Source of the DNA: Sarcocystis neurona
Taxonomy: Eukaryota; Apicomplexa; Conoidasida; Eucoccidiorida; Sarcocystidae
Direction: 5' to 3'
Length of the DNA: 64,000 nucleotides
Assembly (NCBI GenBank): GCA_000727475.1
Contig: KL647310.1
Coordinates: forward strand, 372,001-436,000
Shown: positions 26,501-41,500 of the stretch, piece after piece
How the letters are laid out: each line of letters begins with the position of its first letter
Position numbering within the stretch: position 1 is the first letter of the stretch
Position numbers and translations under genes: made by a program
Notes under the pieces: model-generated
Told to the model about the DNA's origin: nothing
The model's input: only the letters and a program-made list of their open reading frames with translations
The model's database searches: none

Positions 26501-29500
26501 TTTCATTTCATGTGTACATATATATATACATTATATATACATATATATATATATGCGTAACACACATATATATGTATATATACGTATGTAGAAATACGGA
26601 TGTCACTGTGTTGGAGATGAGGTCCACGATAGATATACATGGAAGAAAAGTACGTGCCGACGTGGTGTGGAGAAGTGTAGGAGTGTCGTCGAATGTGGGT
26701 ATGCACAAGGAGCCTCTGTGCGTCTTAGTCTGAAGAGGAATCTGCCAAAGCCGGCATAAAGAGAGTTCTTCTCTCCATATGGACAAAGCTTTTCTCATCT
26801 CGTTGAGAAAGGGGAAACGAAGGCCCTGCATCTCTACTCTTTGCATGCGTGATGCAGAACCAGGTGAATATGAGGACCTTTTGCCTCTCCTGGGGGTCCT
26901 TGCCTGAGACGTGCGCTGCAGTGTCCACAAACCCGTTTACGAGGTTCTCTCTCTTTTTTACATAAAACATCACTGCAGCTACACTTCTCCCCTGCAACTG
27001 CTCTACTACCAAGTAGTAGAAGACACCTCGTCCAAGGCGCCGCTTGAGCCGTACCGTACGTCCTTATGCACATATATGTGTATATATTTACACACGCGTA
27101 TACGTAATATATCTATATATATAAATATATGTGCACGTTCATGTGTGTGTGTAAGTAGACATTTACATAGATATGTATTTGTCCGTATGTGTGGACGTGT
27201 GTGCACATATGCACTCCTACATATATATATATATATATGCCTGGTGGGGGGCGGGAGAGAGAGAGACAGAGACCGTTGGTTGTTTGTGTTAGGGTTTGGC
27301 GCCCGTCAGTTTGGAGTAACACGAGAAGCGATACGTCGAGAGAACTGTGAAAAGAGGTGGTGGCAGATTGACCTCCCGCCACAGCCACCGCAGCACAGCC
27401 CAAGTGCAGCCAAAAAAGAAGGCTCTCCCCATGCGGGAGGACGGAAGGAGAGGAAGAAGACCGTTTTGGCGAGACGGAGAGAAGAAGAAACTTCTGCTGC
27501 AAGCATGGCGCGGTGAACCACCTGCGCATGCGTTGCAATTCGGATGCGCTGTGTTGTACGCAGATTCAGAAAGTTCGCTACAACGTGGCCGGCGATGCGC
27601 TGCCTCCGCAGAAACACGACCCGGTGCGTTCACTCCTCCCCGCCTCATAGACACGCGCTCTCTATACGCCGCTACACACCTGCTGACCACCTTGTCCCAC
27701 CAGCAGTTCGAATATCCATGCTTCTCTCTCTCTTTATATATATACACACGTGCGAATGAAGTAAAGGCACACAAGCATATATGCATATATATATATATAT
27801 GTATATATGCGTATGTATACATATTTGTGTACATACGTATATGCACATACATTTATATATATATACATTTGTGAATACATATATATGTATGTGTGTACTT
27901 GGAACAAACAAGGAGGGCTTCTTGCATACAGAGACGCTAGCGTGGGGAGTTTCTGCTGTCTTCCTGTCTCTTGTGGTATGTCTTGCTAGTCATTAGGTAT
28001 GTCCTCTCCTGTATGCGAGACGTGTGTATATATATATGTTAGAATCTTGTATTTGTGTGTTATCGTTGCGTCAGAAAAGGTGTGTAGGATCGCCGTACGT
28101 AAACCCATACGCATCCGTATATAATTGTGGTAACATACGCATATACGTCTTTGCAGGTGCAGATGTGACAGCACCAGAACCCCGAGCCGTTTTGCGGGAG
28201 AGCAACTAGCAGCCGAGAAATCACCTCCGCATGGCGCTGCACATGTGGATGTGAATGACTTTCTCTCTTAATTACTGTGCATACCCATCTCCTCCAGCGC
28301 GCGTGAATGTTTACATATATATATATGTACATGCTAGCAGCAGCGTATGTGAACCAGTCTCGTCGTAGGGGCGTGGACCTTGCGTGCGCCTCCATCACCC
28401 GCGCACAAATATATATATATGTGTGTGCAGATGCTCTTCCTATACACACGTGTTATGTACGTCACTATATATATGTGTATCTGTATCGACGTAAGTGTGT
28501 AAAGTCGTAAGGATGTGTGGGCAGTTAGGTAGAGAGAGCCAGAACTGGGCGTGCTAATGCGGCCGCAGCTGCTACAGTCCACACACGTATATAAGTATAC
28601 GTAAAATTATCTATGCATGTGTATACCTGTATCTACAGGTACGTGTACATGACTGACTGTATATACAATACAGAACGGCGGAAACGGCTGCTCACATATA
28701 CATATATATGACTGAAATTGTGTATACAATGCAAAACGGCGGAAATGGCTGCGTATATATATATATATATGTATGGATATGTATGTTTACGTATACGTGA
28801 AGTTATCTATGTATATACACATGTAGATGGCTGTATCTACACGTAAGTGTACATAACTGTAACTGCATATACAGTGCAGAACGGCAGAAACGGCTGCATG
28901 CATTTATATATATATATGCATTTATATTATGTAAAAGTGAAATTACCTATGTATGCGTACCGCTGTATATACACGTAAGCTTGTGTAATTGTAATTGAGT
29001 GGGAAGTGTAATAGAGAGGGCAGAAGCTGGGATTCGTTACTAGGACGGCAGCAGCTGCTGCGTGTTTTGCTTGCAGGAAGGACGCATCATCTGTGTCGAA
29101 TTTTCTCCTTTTCTTCTCCTCGCCACGTAGGCCCGTCGCACGTGTCGTTGCTCGACTTTGTCTTTCTCTGCCACCCACGTATATATCTCTCACCGCGCCA
29201 GGCGCAACCCCGCAGCCCCGCCTGCGTAGACGCATGCAGGCTGGCCCCTACAACGCGAGCGACTGCAGAAGAGAGGGGCTCAGGCAGCAGAGGACGGGCG
29301 GAAACGGCGATACGCCAGTCCGTTCTTTCGAGAGGAAAACACAACGAGGGGGACAAAGAGAAGTGTTTTAAAAGGGCGAGGGGGAGACCGAGAAAGGGCG
29401 AGAGAGAAAAAGAGACGGGCAATAGAGAGGGAGAGACAGAGCTGGAGACAGAGAGAGACGAGCGAAACGGATACGCATAAATATATATATATATTTATAT

Positions 29501-32500
29501 TTATATATTTATATATGGGTGCCTAGGAAAAGGTGTGTGTGTGCGTGCACCCCTGTGCCTCACTCGGCGCGGCCCAGAGTACCTCTCTCTGTTTCGCGGT
29601 CTTCCTCTACGACTCGCGTAGTACATATCAAATGTGAAAGTTTCTCTACATGTAGGCAGAGAGATACTCCGCGCCCCGGCTTCATACCTGTTCAGCCGTC
29701 TACGGGAAGGGGCATTTATGGACAGGTACAAATGTCCCTTGCCTTCCTCCGCCTCTCTACAAATCCGCTTTCTATATATATATATACAGAGAGAGAGACA
29801 CAATATATATATATATATGTATACGCATCTCTCTCTCTATATGTATATATATGTGTCTTCCCTTCTCTCTCTCTCTCCCGTGTAGAGAGGCGCATGTGTA
29901 TCGGTCTCAATTTCTGCGTGCATGTCTGTCCCTGTATCCCTCTCCCTCTCTTTTTATGTATGTGTGTATGTATAGTTAGGTGCTCGGTGAGATCTGACGG
30001 GGCAAAGAGCTCTCGCTATTGAAGCCACCCGCGATGTGTTCCTGGTTCTTCCCTCTCTGTGCGCGTCAATTTCTTCAGAGAAACAGGCTCGCTGTTTTCG
30101 CGTTCTACTACTGCACGCGCACAGGCATGTTCGCCTGTGTCTATATATATGTACGTGGTTTCACGTAGACGTGTCTGCCTGCCTGTGTATAGCTATCCGT
30201 TTGCAGTGACTCCAGTGTATATATATGTATATATATACGTGTAGATTCATGAATACGTGGATGATTATGTAGCACACATGTACATATATGTAGTGTTGCG
30301 TGGGTAGACAGACGTGCACAAAGATATATGTGTGTAAATGTACGGGTGCATACATCTGTAGGAATAACTGCATGCGTGCCAGCATGTGTGCCCTCTCGAG
30401 AGAATATTAGAAGAGAAAGAGTCCGCATTTACGGCGGGCGGACGTTTCTCCCTTTCTCTTCATAATAACGTCGCACAGAGATCTGCGGGTCTACCGAACT
30501 CAGGCGCATACACACCTGTATATACATGCCTGTACGCACACGTAGGCGTATACGCACAAGTAACTGTGTATGGCTGTTTAGACCTACATATAGATTTCAA
30601 GACGTCTACGCACGCGTAGACGCATCTGCACGTATACACGTATATACAGACGTGAATGAGCGTGTGGACGTATATTTACATACGTGGACGTATATTTACA
30701 TACGTGGACGTATATTTACATACGTGGACGTATATTTACATACGTACACGGGTTTGTACACATATAGACCTATATATATACGTTTGTATACACGCGTAGA
30801 CGTACGTGTACACGTGTAGATGTATACGTACATGTGCAGGCGTGTACGTACATATATGGACGCATATGCACATACATGCACGTGTGTGTACATAGATAGA
30901 CGTACTTCTATATACGTAGACGTACACGTATATAAATACGTATGCGTACATATATAGAGATGTGTGTACACGTGTAGACATATACATATATATATATATA
31001 TATGTGTATACACACACACGCATAGACGTATGTATACATATAGAGACGTCTGTGCGTGTATATGTATAGACGTATATGTATATATATAGACGTATGTGTA
31101 CACTTAAAGACGTCCACGTGCACATCTATACATCTATATATGTGGAATGATATGCAATCTGTACAGGTGTGATTGTGTAAGTCTGTGTGCATTTGTATGT
31201 GTTTGTAGAAAGAAATCCATCTGTGTAGACGAAAACATGCGTCTGTTATCCGTGTGCAAGTCGGTCGATACGCACTCCGGCAGACAGAACCGACTGTCGC
31301 TTGTTGCAGCAACTCCCAAAAGTGACTTCGTTGTCTTTTTCTCTGCGTCACTCGCTGCACCTACGTAAACACACAAAGGCACATGTCGAGAGAGAGCGAG
31401 AAGAAGAGAGACAGAGAGAAAGGGAAGGTGAGAGACAGAGAGAGACAGAGAGAGGGCGAAAGGGACAGAGAGAAGAGAGACAGAGAGAGAGGGAGGGAGA
31501 GGGAAGGTGAGAGAGAGGCAGGCAGAGAGAGGGAGACAGAGGGCGAAAGGGACAGAGAGACAGCGAGAGACACAGAGAGAGACAGAGACAGAGAGAGACA
31601 GAGACAGAGGGAGAGAGAGAGAGAGACAAAGAGAGAGGGCGAAAGGGACAGGGAGAGAACAGAGAGAGAGACAGAGAGAGAGGGAAGGTGAGAGAGAGCC
31701 AAAGAAATGGAGAGAACAGAGACAGAGAGAGAGAGGCAGAGAGGGCGAAAGCGACACAGAGAGAGAAGAGAGACAGAGAGAGAGGGCGAGCGAATAGAGA
31801 GAGAGGGCGAGCGAATAGAGAGAGAGGGCGAGCGAAGAAGAGAGGAAGAGAGTGGGCGTGAGAATGTGAAGACGCATTTGTATGGCAATGCCCATGCTGT
31901 GTTGCAGGTACTCTCCGAACAACGGAGCCTCGTTGAAGTCGTTTGAACGTCGCAGGTTGTGGGACGAGAAAATGCGGACCTTTGTACAGAGCAGTCAGTC
32001 GCAAGAGCAACAACACAACCGCGCACGCATGCGTTTAGAATATTAGACTCCCATGCGTATGCCTTCGCATGAGTCCATTTGTGTTCCCGCACACTTGGAT
32101 TTATTGCTGTTCGCATTCTCCTCTATGTAGTCATGCGCCCACAGACGTCGTAGACATGCAAGATTTTGTATATTGCTACGTGGTCTCATGTGTAGATATA
32201 CCTCTTTTACTCCCATGTGTGCAAAAATGTATATATATATGTAATCGTGCCACTCCATGTGTACATACACGGATATACATACGTGTACAAATATATATAT
32301 ATTGACGCCAGTACATGTACCCGTATATGGATATATATATATATATATATATAGAATAATATATATATATATGTATCGCCTGTGACAGTAGTACAGATNN
32401 NNNNNNNNNNNNNNNNNNNNNNNNNNNNNNNNNNNNNNNNNNNNNNNNNNNNNNNNNNNNNNNNNNNNNNNNNNNNNNNNNNNNNNNNNNNNNNNNNNNN

Positions 32501-35500
32501 NNNNNNNNNNNNNNNNNNNNNNNNNNNNNNNNNNNNNNNNNNNNNNNNNNNNNNNNNNNNNNNNNNNNNNNNNNNNNNNNNNNNNNNNNNNNNNNNNNNN
32601 NNNNNNNNNNNNNNNNNNNNNNNNNNNNNNNNNNNNNNNNNNNNNNNNNNNNNNNNNNNNNNNNNNNNNNNNNNNNNNNNNNNNNNNNNNNNNNNNNNNN
32701 NNNNNNNNNNNNNNNNNNNNNNNNNNNNNNNNNNNNNNNNNNNNNNNNNNNNNNNNNNNNNNNNNNNNNNNNNNNNNNNNNNNNNNNNNNNNNNNNNNNN
32801 NNNNNNNNNNNNNNNNNNNNNNNNNNNNNNNNNNNNNNNNNNNNNNNNNNNNNNNNNNNNNNNNNNNNNNNNNNNNNNNNNNNNNNNNNNNNNNNNNNNN
32901 NNNNNNNNNNNNNNNNNNNNNNNNNNNNNNNNNNNNNNNNNNNNNNNNNNNNNNNNNNNNNNNNNNNNNNNNNNNNNNNNNNNNNNNNNNNNNNNNNNNN
33001 NNNNNNNNNNNNNNNNNNNNNNNNNNNNNNNNNNNNNNNNNNNNNNNNNNNNNNNNNNNNNNNNNNNNNNNNNNNNNNNNNNNNNNNNNNNNNNNNNNNN
33101 NNNNNNNNAGTATATATATATATATATATATATAGATAAATATATATATATATGTATGCCTGTGCAGTAGTACAGATGTACATACATGTCTATACGCTAC
33201 TGCATGAATATACATGCGTGTATATATATATATATATATGCACATATATATAACTATGTACCGCCAGGACGCAAACGTAGATATATATATATATATATGT
33301 ATATCTGTGTACACACATATATTAGTACATAAATACGTGTATGTTATTTACTAAACCACTAATGCATATGTCCTCTATTTCGATGTGTTCACCTCTCTCT
33401 ATATACATGTATGCATATATATCTATATGTATGAATGCTAGCGGATGTCCACTTTACGTGGATCTGCGCATGTACATATATATAGGTATATATATATATA
33501 CCTTCACGTGCTCGTATGTGTCTGTAAAGTACCTCGCCGGGCAAGTCTGCACGCCCGTCAACACGGTGATGAAGATATATACGTAAATCTGACCACCTGA
33601 TACTACGTATGTAGGAATATTCTCACTCGCATAGTTGACTAGCCCTGTAGGGGCGCAGTATGTAATTCTGACTACACGATATTCATATATCTGCACGGGA
33701 ACGTAGTTCACAAATATATCTACGGTATATATATATATATCTACAGGGGACATAACAAATATATACATATATGTATATATATGTGGTATTCATGTATGGA
33801 GCGTTGTGCAAATATATATGTATGTGATACATATATATATATATGCATCTACAGGGGCGTAATATAAATATATATGTGTATAGTTTACTTTTATATGGGT
33901 GGTTGTACACAAATATTTGTATGTGATATATATATATATATGTCGATAGGGGCGTAATACAAACATGTATATATATATGATATTCATATATGAATCGTGG
34001 TGCACAAATATTTGTATATGATATATACGTACATTTATATGTATTTCTCTATAGGGCGTAATACACATGTATATATATGGACATGTGTGATATTTGTAGG
34101 TATGTAGGGGCGTCGTACAGACACATATATACGTATGTTCGATACCTAGGTGTCTGTGTAGGATCGTAGTACATAAATATATGTGATAGTTTTGTATCCC
34201 GTATAGGAGCGTAATACACAGCTACATATATGTATGTGTATATGCGTGATACCTGTGTGTTTTTCGGACCGCGGTGCACGAGTACGTACATGTGATCTTA
34301 TTTGACCTCTGCAGAAGGGCCTAGTGCATAGTAATACGTGTGTGTGTAGCTCTGCTGCGTCAACCTGCGTGCACACATGTCTGTACATATGCAGTTCTCT
34401 GTCCACCCCCGCACAGAGACTGACGTAGGAGAACTTTACCTGCTGCAGCCCCCATCCTCGTTGTTCTCCGCCGTGTGTCTATTATTACCGGCTGCCTTAT
34501 AACAGTAAACGCACGTACAAACGGCTGCCGCATTTCTTTCGCAGCGACGACGCCTGGTCAGGCAGGGAGCCACACGTCGAACGCGCGAGACTGTTGATGA
34601 ATATAAGGTCTTGGTGGCTGACTTCTGTCCCGTGCCTCGAGGAGTGCATGCACAAACACTGAAGCACATACATACCTGCCTGGACGCAACCTTGTTCTTC
34701 CTTGTGAAGACTCGGCGGCTGCGTGTGACGAGCAGTATCCAGTACTTTGTCCACCGGAATGCTACCCTTGGCGTCGCGCACAGGGAGACCCAGGCTGCAC
34801 GAACACGCCGGTGTACACACGTATATGTATGTACACGCTTCCATAGAGGAAGCGCAATTACATTTTCGCACGTATATATGTAGTGGCATCTGCCTGCGTA
34901 TATCTCACGCGTCTGTACGTACGGGTTATTCTCCTTCTTTCTGTGTAGGTCTATGCACTACCACCTGGGGTCTGCAGACTCTATTTTTGACGGGAGAGAC
35001 ACGCACTCACACATGTGTGTGTACACCTGCATGCACACGTATATATTTATTGCCGCCTGCATCTGTGCTGCATTTCGCGTGTATGGAGGTATACGTGTAT
35101 AAGGGGGCGGATGCACTTGTGGTTGATGTATATATCGTTACGTGCCTGCGTTGAGGGCCACTGGTGAGGAGCGGTCCCGCCCCTCCGGCTCAAAGCGACG
35201 CGAGCCGTGTGGTAGGAGAAGCGCTCCTGCCCCTGCCGCTTCGGGTGCTCTAAGTGCGTCTGCTGCTGTTGAGGCGTGTGCGGCTGCTGCAGCCCCATCT
35301 GCTGCTGCTACAGCTCTACCTGTGCTGCCGCTGCCCTACGTGCTACTGCCGCGGTTTGGGGTGTGGACGCTGCCCTCGACGGCATTGCTGCTGCAGTGCT
35401 GCTGCTGCCGCAGTACGTGCTGCTGCTCCTGGTCTCTGCGGCAGTGCTGCCGCTCCCGACGGGATGCTGCCACTGCATTCCTGCTGCTGCTACTCTTGGT

Positions 35501-38500
35501 GTGTTGCTGTTCACGCAGTCGAGAAACCCCTGGTTTGGGCGGGAGATCTGAACTGGTAAGAGCTGTCGCATGCATCGCTGCGAACGATCTCCCCCCGCAC
35601 TTGTTGTAGGTAGACACAAAACATATACGTGCATTCGCAGGCACAGCCACATATCGCTATATATATGAGTATCCCTCTTGACCCGAGTTCAGTTCCCCAC
35701 TTCTACATATGTATAAGGGAGTATATAGAGAGTTGTGGCTCTACAGATGTCTGTGTGCATGTGCAGGTGTATGTCCACGTAAATAGGTCCGCATGTCTAT
35801 GGCTGTGTACCTGGATATCTGTGTGTCTCTCTGCGTGCCGTGCGTATGTTTGAATGTGCATACATATATATATATATGTATATATATATATATGTGTACC
35901 CTGACCTCTTTGAAGGGTCACAGGAAACGGACAAAGAAACTCTGCTGCCTCCCAAATGGTCAGTGCGTCTACAAATATATATATATATATATATATGTAT
36001 GTATATATATGCATATATATGTGTGGAGAGAGAGATATACAGAGAGAGATGTGCATACATAGTTACGCGCGTGTACTTACACCAGGTGTTCACACTAAGA
36101 CAGCCGTGCAAGTATGTGTGTCCTACTTTAGGTGTAGCGCGCACTATTTTGTTGACAGAAGCAGGCCTTTACGGGTGTGACTTCACGCATACCTGTTGCT
36201 GCGGCTCTGCTGTGAGGGCTGCTGCGAGGGCGCGGAAGCTCGAGCTCGGCTGTACAGCAGCAACAGCGACAGAATGAAGCTGTTCATATCGGTCGATCTC
36301 GTTTCTACGTCTACCTATGTGTCCGTATCTGTGTATATCTACAAGTGTGTACACGTCTGATAAAAGAATAATATATGTACACTTTTTTTGCATATGTGTA
36401 CGCGTCTATGGATATATGTCTACCTACGTGTCTGTATCTGTATATATCTATACATATATACATGTGTGAAGTATGAAGAATATATGTACATATTTTCTGC
36501 ACATGTGGATGTGTGTACATATATGCAAACGTACGCAGAAATACGTGCATTCGCCAGCGTAAGCGCGAAGAAGCCGTACGTGCGCTGGGTCGAGTCGTGA
36601 CGCCCTGTGTGGGTGTTGCTGTTGTTTCTGAGCGGCACGCTTGCTGCGGCCGCAGTAGATTCGCTGTGACGCACATGCGCCACACGTCTGTTTTAAACTT
36701 CAAGTAGGCGTGCATGTCTCTGGAGCGAGATAAAGTTTCTTTTCTTCACGTCTTTTGGTGGCTGCTTGGTCAACGCCTGCGCCCGACGTGACAGAGTGTT
36801 GCCGCCACGTACGTAGAAATAATAAAAGCGTTTCCAGGAGAAGAAGACGTATTTGGAGCATGCGGAATGACGCAGCCATTGCTGTTCAAGATCATGCACA
36901 CACATAGACATACACAAAGGTATACGAATCCACATGTGCATATATATATATATATGTATACGTACGCCTAGATATGTATATATATATATACGTATGTGCG
37001 TACGCATACATTCATGTCTGTATATGCACGTATGCATACAAAGCAGCCTGCAATGGAAAGGAAAAAAAGATACACCCGTTTGTGTGTATATGTGCGGATG
37101 AATGTGTATGTATATATATAAATATGTATATACACAGACATACACAGGCGTATCTGCAAATAGATCTGCAGATACATGTATTCACACGTGGGCACACGTA
37201 TACACGTATAGTTATAGGAGTCCAGACTGGCGTACACCCAAGTGTTTTTTGAGCCCACGTCGGTGCTGTAAGTGCTCAACTGCATGCAGTCCTCTCTGGG
37301 ATGCTGGCGCTAGCTGATGTGTGCCCTTTTTGCGGGAAATGGTGATGCTGCAGCGCTCCTGCAGATGTAGATTTATCAGACCCCGAGTCCTTCCGATCGG
37401 TCGTGCACGTGGAACCAAACGGCCGCGTCATCGACGATCCCGTAAGACCGTGCGCTCGTGTTTCTCCTCTGCATTCTGCTTCTCGTGTCGCTTGGACTAG
37501 CTGCAGGAGCCTAGCTAGCTGCAGCCGCTCGTTTCAACCAGTTGTTGCAGCTCACCTTGGCTTGCTGTGGCTCCTGGCGTTGACTTGCTGCATCTGCTCC
37601 TCTTATCTGCTCCCAGCTCTGCGTGGTTAGCTGCAGCACCCTCTGCTTTTTGACTAACTGCAGCAGGTCTGGCTACCTAAAGGAGCGTTTCTTGATGAAC
37701 TGTACCGCCGTTTGTTTGGGTGACCGCAGAAGGTTTCCGGGAGGACCTGCAGCACCTCTGTCCTGAACTAGTGCAGCAGTTCTCTTTGGCTAGCCGCAGC
37801 AGTTCTTCTTGCCTAGCTGCAACAGGTCTCCATGGATGCCTGTGGCATTGCTGCTTCGCCCGCTGCTAAACTTTCGATATATCCGTTTATCGACCTTCCA
37901 CAGACTATATACATATATGCGTGTAACTCTTATAGGCGCGTTCGGACACCTCTATCCAGACATGTAGAGAAGAGGTAATACGGTGTATATACACCGCGTG
38001 GCTGGGCACAGGTGCAGAGCGTTCCTTGCAGCTCTTCTTCCGGGTGAGCGACCGCAAACGGGGTTGATTCCAGAAGACCCGACTGCTTTGTCGCACGCTC
38101 TCTTCACCGGGTCGTTGAGGAAGTTGCTGCAGTGTTCCTCTTCCATCACGGCGCATTAAATTTGTCTACATAGCGCGCAGCTCCACAACAAATCTCTTCG
38201 GCCAAGTGCATTAGTTCTCTACACCTGTCTTTTTACCCTCTCCATGTATAATAAATAAGCCGTTTCACGGCGTCCAAACGTGTTGGAAATATCCTCATTT
38301 CATCGATCTGACGTGGATGTACAACGTCCTCTCTTCTTAGTATCTTCCATTCGCGTGACCTCTTCTTCGTCTAAAAACGCGTCCGTGTATATGTATGTAT
38401 GTATATATATATATGTCAGTAGCCTCCTCTAGGTAGCCATTCTCGTCGCGTGCGTATAGGTGTACACACGTTATTGATAGGTAGGTATTTTGTGTGCGTA

Positions 38501-41500
38501 AGAAAGGACGCACCTACATTTGTGCAACAAATATTGTTCTTCTGATAACCGCTCTGCATATGTGGAATAGCACACGCACACGAATGTAACTGCACCGTCT
38601 CACAGGTTGGGACTGGCTTGTGCGGTAGGGATCGCATTCAACCTTTTCAGTGCCTACGCAAACATACGTGCAAATGCATAAATATAGATTTACTGGTGTA
38701 TATATATTACTGATGCACATATATATATATACACATATATACACTCCTCTGCAGGCATACGCTTTGCTTGAGTAGCTGCTGGAGACAGGATGCTTACCGT
38801 GGTCTCATGCAGCCCTACTTAAGATTCTCCTCAGTAACAACATGGGTCTAGATTCGCTCTGACCAGCTGCAATATTTCTGCCGATGCATGTGGTACTACT
38901 TGTACTCTGCTGTATACTGCAGGTCATCAACACGTGCGCATAACTACCTCCACATATACATATATATATATGTATATGTATACACACACACACACACATG
39001 CGTACATACCAATATACGCGTATATATGCATACACATACAAATATATAGGTATAGAAAGATACGTATGAAGACGTATATATACATATATGGCTGATGCAT
39101 ATGTATACCTGTGTATGAGTATCTACATACATAAGCAAATGCTTCTTATCTTATCTGTCGCACTTGGCTTCTTGCAGGACCATGTCGGCCAGGCCGGTTG
39201 CACCAACGCAGAGAGAAGGCGATTCAAGGAGATTCTGCTTGCAGGGTAGAAAGCTCACGTTGACTGTTCCTGCGGCACTACTGCTCCTGCTGCTGGCCAC
39301 ACGTTTGCTGCTGCTGCTGCTGCCCACACACTTGCTGCTGCTGGTTGTGCTCTTCCCGTGCCAGTGCCGCCACTGCATGTGGTAATGCTGCTGCTGTTGG
39401 TGGGGGGGCTACTACTATTGCTGGAAGAACTGCATTCCCTACTAGTGATGCCAGTGCTGCTGCTGCTGCCTGTGGTGCTCTTTGTGGTGCGTGCTCCCTT
39501 TCCGGCTCCCTACTCGCATGCCGTTCACACATACTTTATGCCCACAGTGCTTTTCCATTCCAGCGCGAAGGGCACGTGGTACCACATCAGCGTATATAAA
39601 CATATATATATATATATATATTTATACGTGGACGTACCAGGTGGAAGCCTTTCTTTCAACATGCATGTGCGGGAGTTTCATATATGAAGGGTTGTGCGTA
39701 CGTACTAGAGCGACGCCGGTAGGGATGTTGTGAAGAGCAAATATTTAGTAGGATGTATGTATTTGTATCCGAGACGCGTGAGAATATAGTCGGTGCACGT
39801 AGCCTATACGCACTTGCATGTATTTTGAATGTATGGGCACTGCTGTTGAAAAGTGTCTCTGCTTACGCATAAGCGTCCGTACGCATAGACGTGTATGTGT
39901 GTGTTCGCCAGAAAATACTCACGTATACAGTGGTATATCCGTGAATACACATGGATTCATGTGTATATATACACATACGTATGTGCGCGTGTGTATATAC
40001 ATGTCGAGTTGTATGTACGTATGTACTGACGCTTGAAGTTTGTTGACTGACATGTGAACTCCTCTCAGTGACCTCGTGGACCCTTTTCGAGAGAGACGCC
40101 GGCGCAGAGATCCACCACCTATCGAGGCTGCTGAATATTCCTGGAGAGGTACGCTGTACAAGGCATACACATCTATATTACACACGATGCGTAGACGTGT
40201 GCAGGTGCGTACTCGCATCCTCAAGTCTTTATAGGTTTGTATATATCCATCTTCGTCTACCTGTAAGTATATAGAGATATTTGTGTGCTTTCTTCTAGTG
40301 CACGTGTACACGTATATGAATCCGCTTGCCCATAGCTACGGACTTTATACGGACGAACCGGTAGGCACACTGGATAGCGGGCGGCGGTGCTAGGGCAAAT
40401 GTCCTTCAGAGGGAAGAATAGAAGAGACACACAAGGCATCCCAACAGACCACCGCAGCTACACACTCACGTGTAGATGTTCGTGTACAAATAAATGCGCG
40501 TGTGTGTCTACGTATGTGTTTGTGAAGAGAAAGTATCTTTTTCTAGTGCAAAAGAAAACAGACGTGCAGCGACAGCGAAAGACAAACATCTACAAAGAAC
40601 GAAGACATCTGTCGTACGGACCGGTGTTCCCTATTTGTAGTAAAACTCAGTGCACTAGTATATCAGCATGAGATCACGCGCGGTCCCCGAGCGTCACCTG
40701 CTGCGTATATTTTCGGTGAACAGCGTCCAAAAAAAGTATTACCAGGAGGATAATATACTGCTGCTGCTTTTGTTCTACACGCTGTGGCAACGCATGAGTA
40801 GTAAATAGTGAGGGTCATCTTCTGTGACTGGAATACTGCTGTCCAAGCGTCTGTAGTGCTCAAGTGTAACACAGCTACGCTACGGTTACATGTGATGTGC
40901 TGCTGCCTGTACATATACACAAGTATCACACCGCTGTCTCTCTCTTACAGGAGTCGGCACGTGGATGTGCAGATGCTTTCTGCGTTGAGATTAAATATGA
41001 TGTGGTTGTCCCCTCCGCCTTCATCAGAATCAACACTACCTTTCAGAGGGGTAGTTGCATATTTGGGCGCGTCTGCGTCAGTGGCGTGCTTCCTCATGCT
41101 TTGTCATAAAACACGACGGTCAATAGCATGCTTCTGCGAGTCGTTATTGCACGTGGTGCCTGAAACGCTTCTGTAGTCCCCGACTCGCCAGTCTTCTGCA
41201 GCTCACAGCAGTGGTAGCTGTCTGTAGGTAGTAGGTTCTTTGTAGTGGGGATAAATGCTGCTCTGAATTTGCTGAAAAGCCATCGGCGTTTTTCACACTT
41301 TACTGTTGCCGCCACAGCGTAACACACGCCCGAAGTCTGTTCACGGGCAAGCGTGAAGCTCTGTAGCGTGGTGCTGTCTCCTCGTATGCAGCAAAATTGT
41401 ATTTGGGTCGCTGCGAAGCGGCAGCTCGATCGAGTAGGACTGATTACCTAGCACGACGTACTGGAATGTCCAGGTCTCCGTTTATGCTATGGTCACGCAC

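Noticed and set aside
31134..32116. Minus-strand ORFs of 220-260 codons rich in Ser/Leu.
   Set aside because: Complement of the GAGAGACAGA polypurine tract.
32043..33314. Several ORFs of 260-420 codons.
   Set aside because: They run through the N gap and consist of unknown residues plus TA-repeat translation.
40950..41042. Open stretch SARGCADAFCVEIKYDVVVP after a TCTTACAG acceptor, as an extra AP endonuclease exon.
   Set aside because: Exon 11 joins exon 12 in phase with correct homology (YSWRG-WGGRG...GMRID); an extra exon here would interrupt a conserved block.
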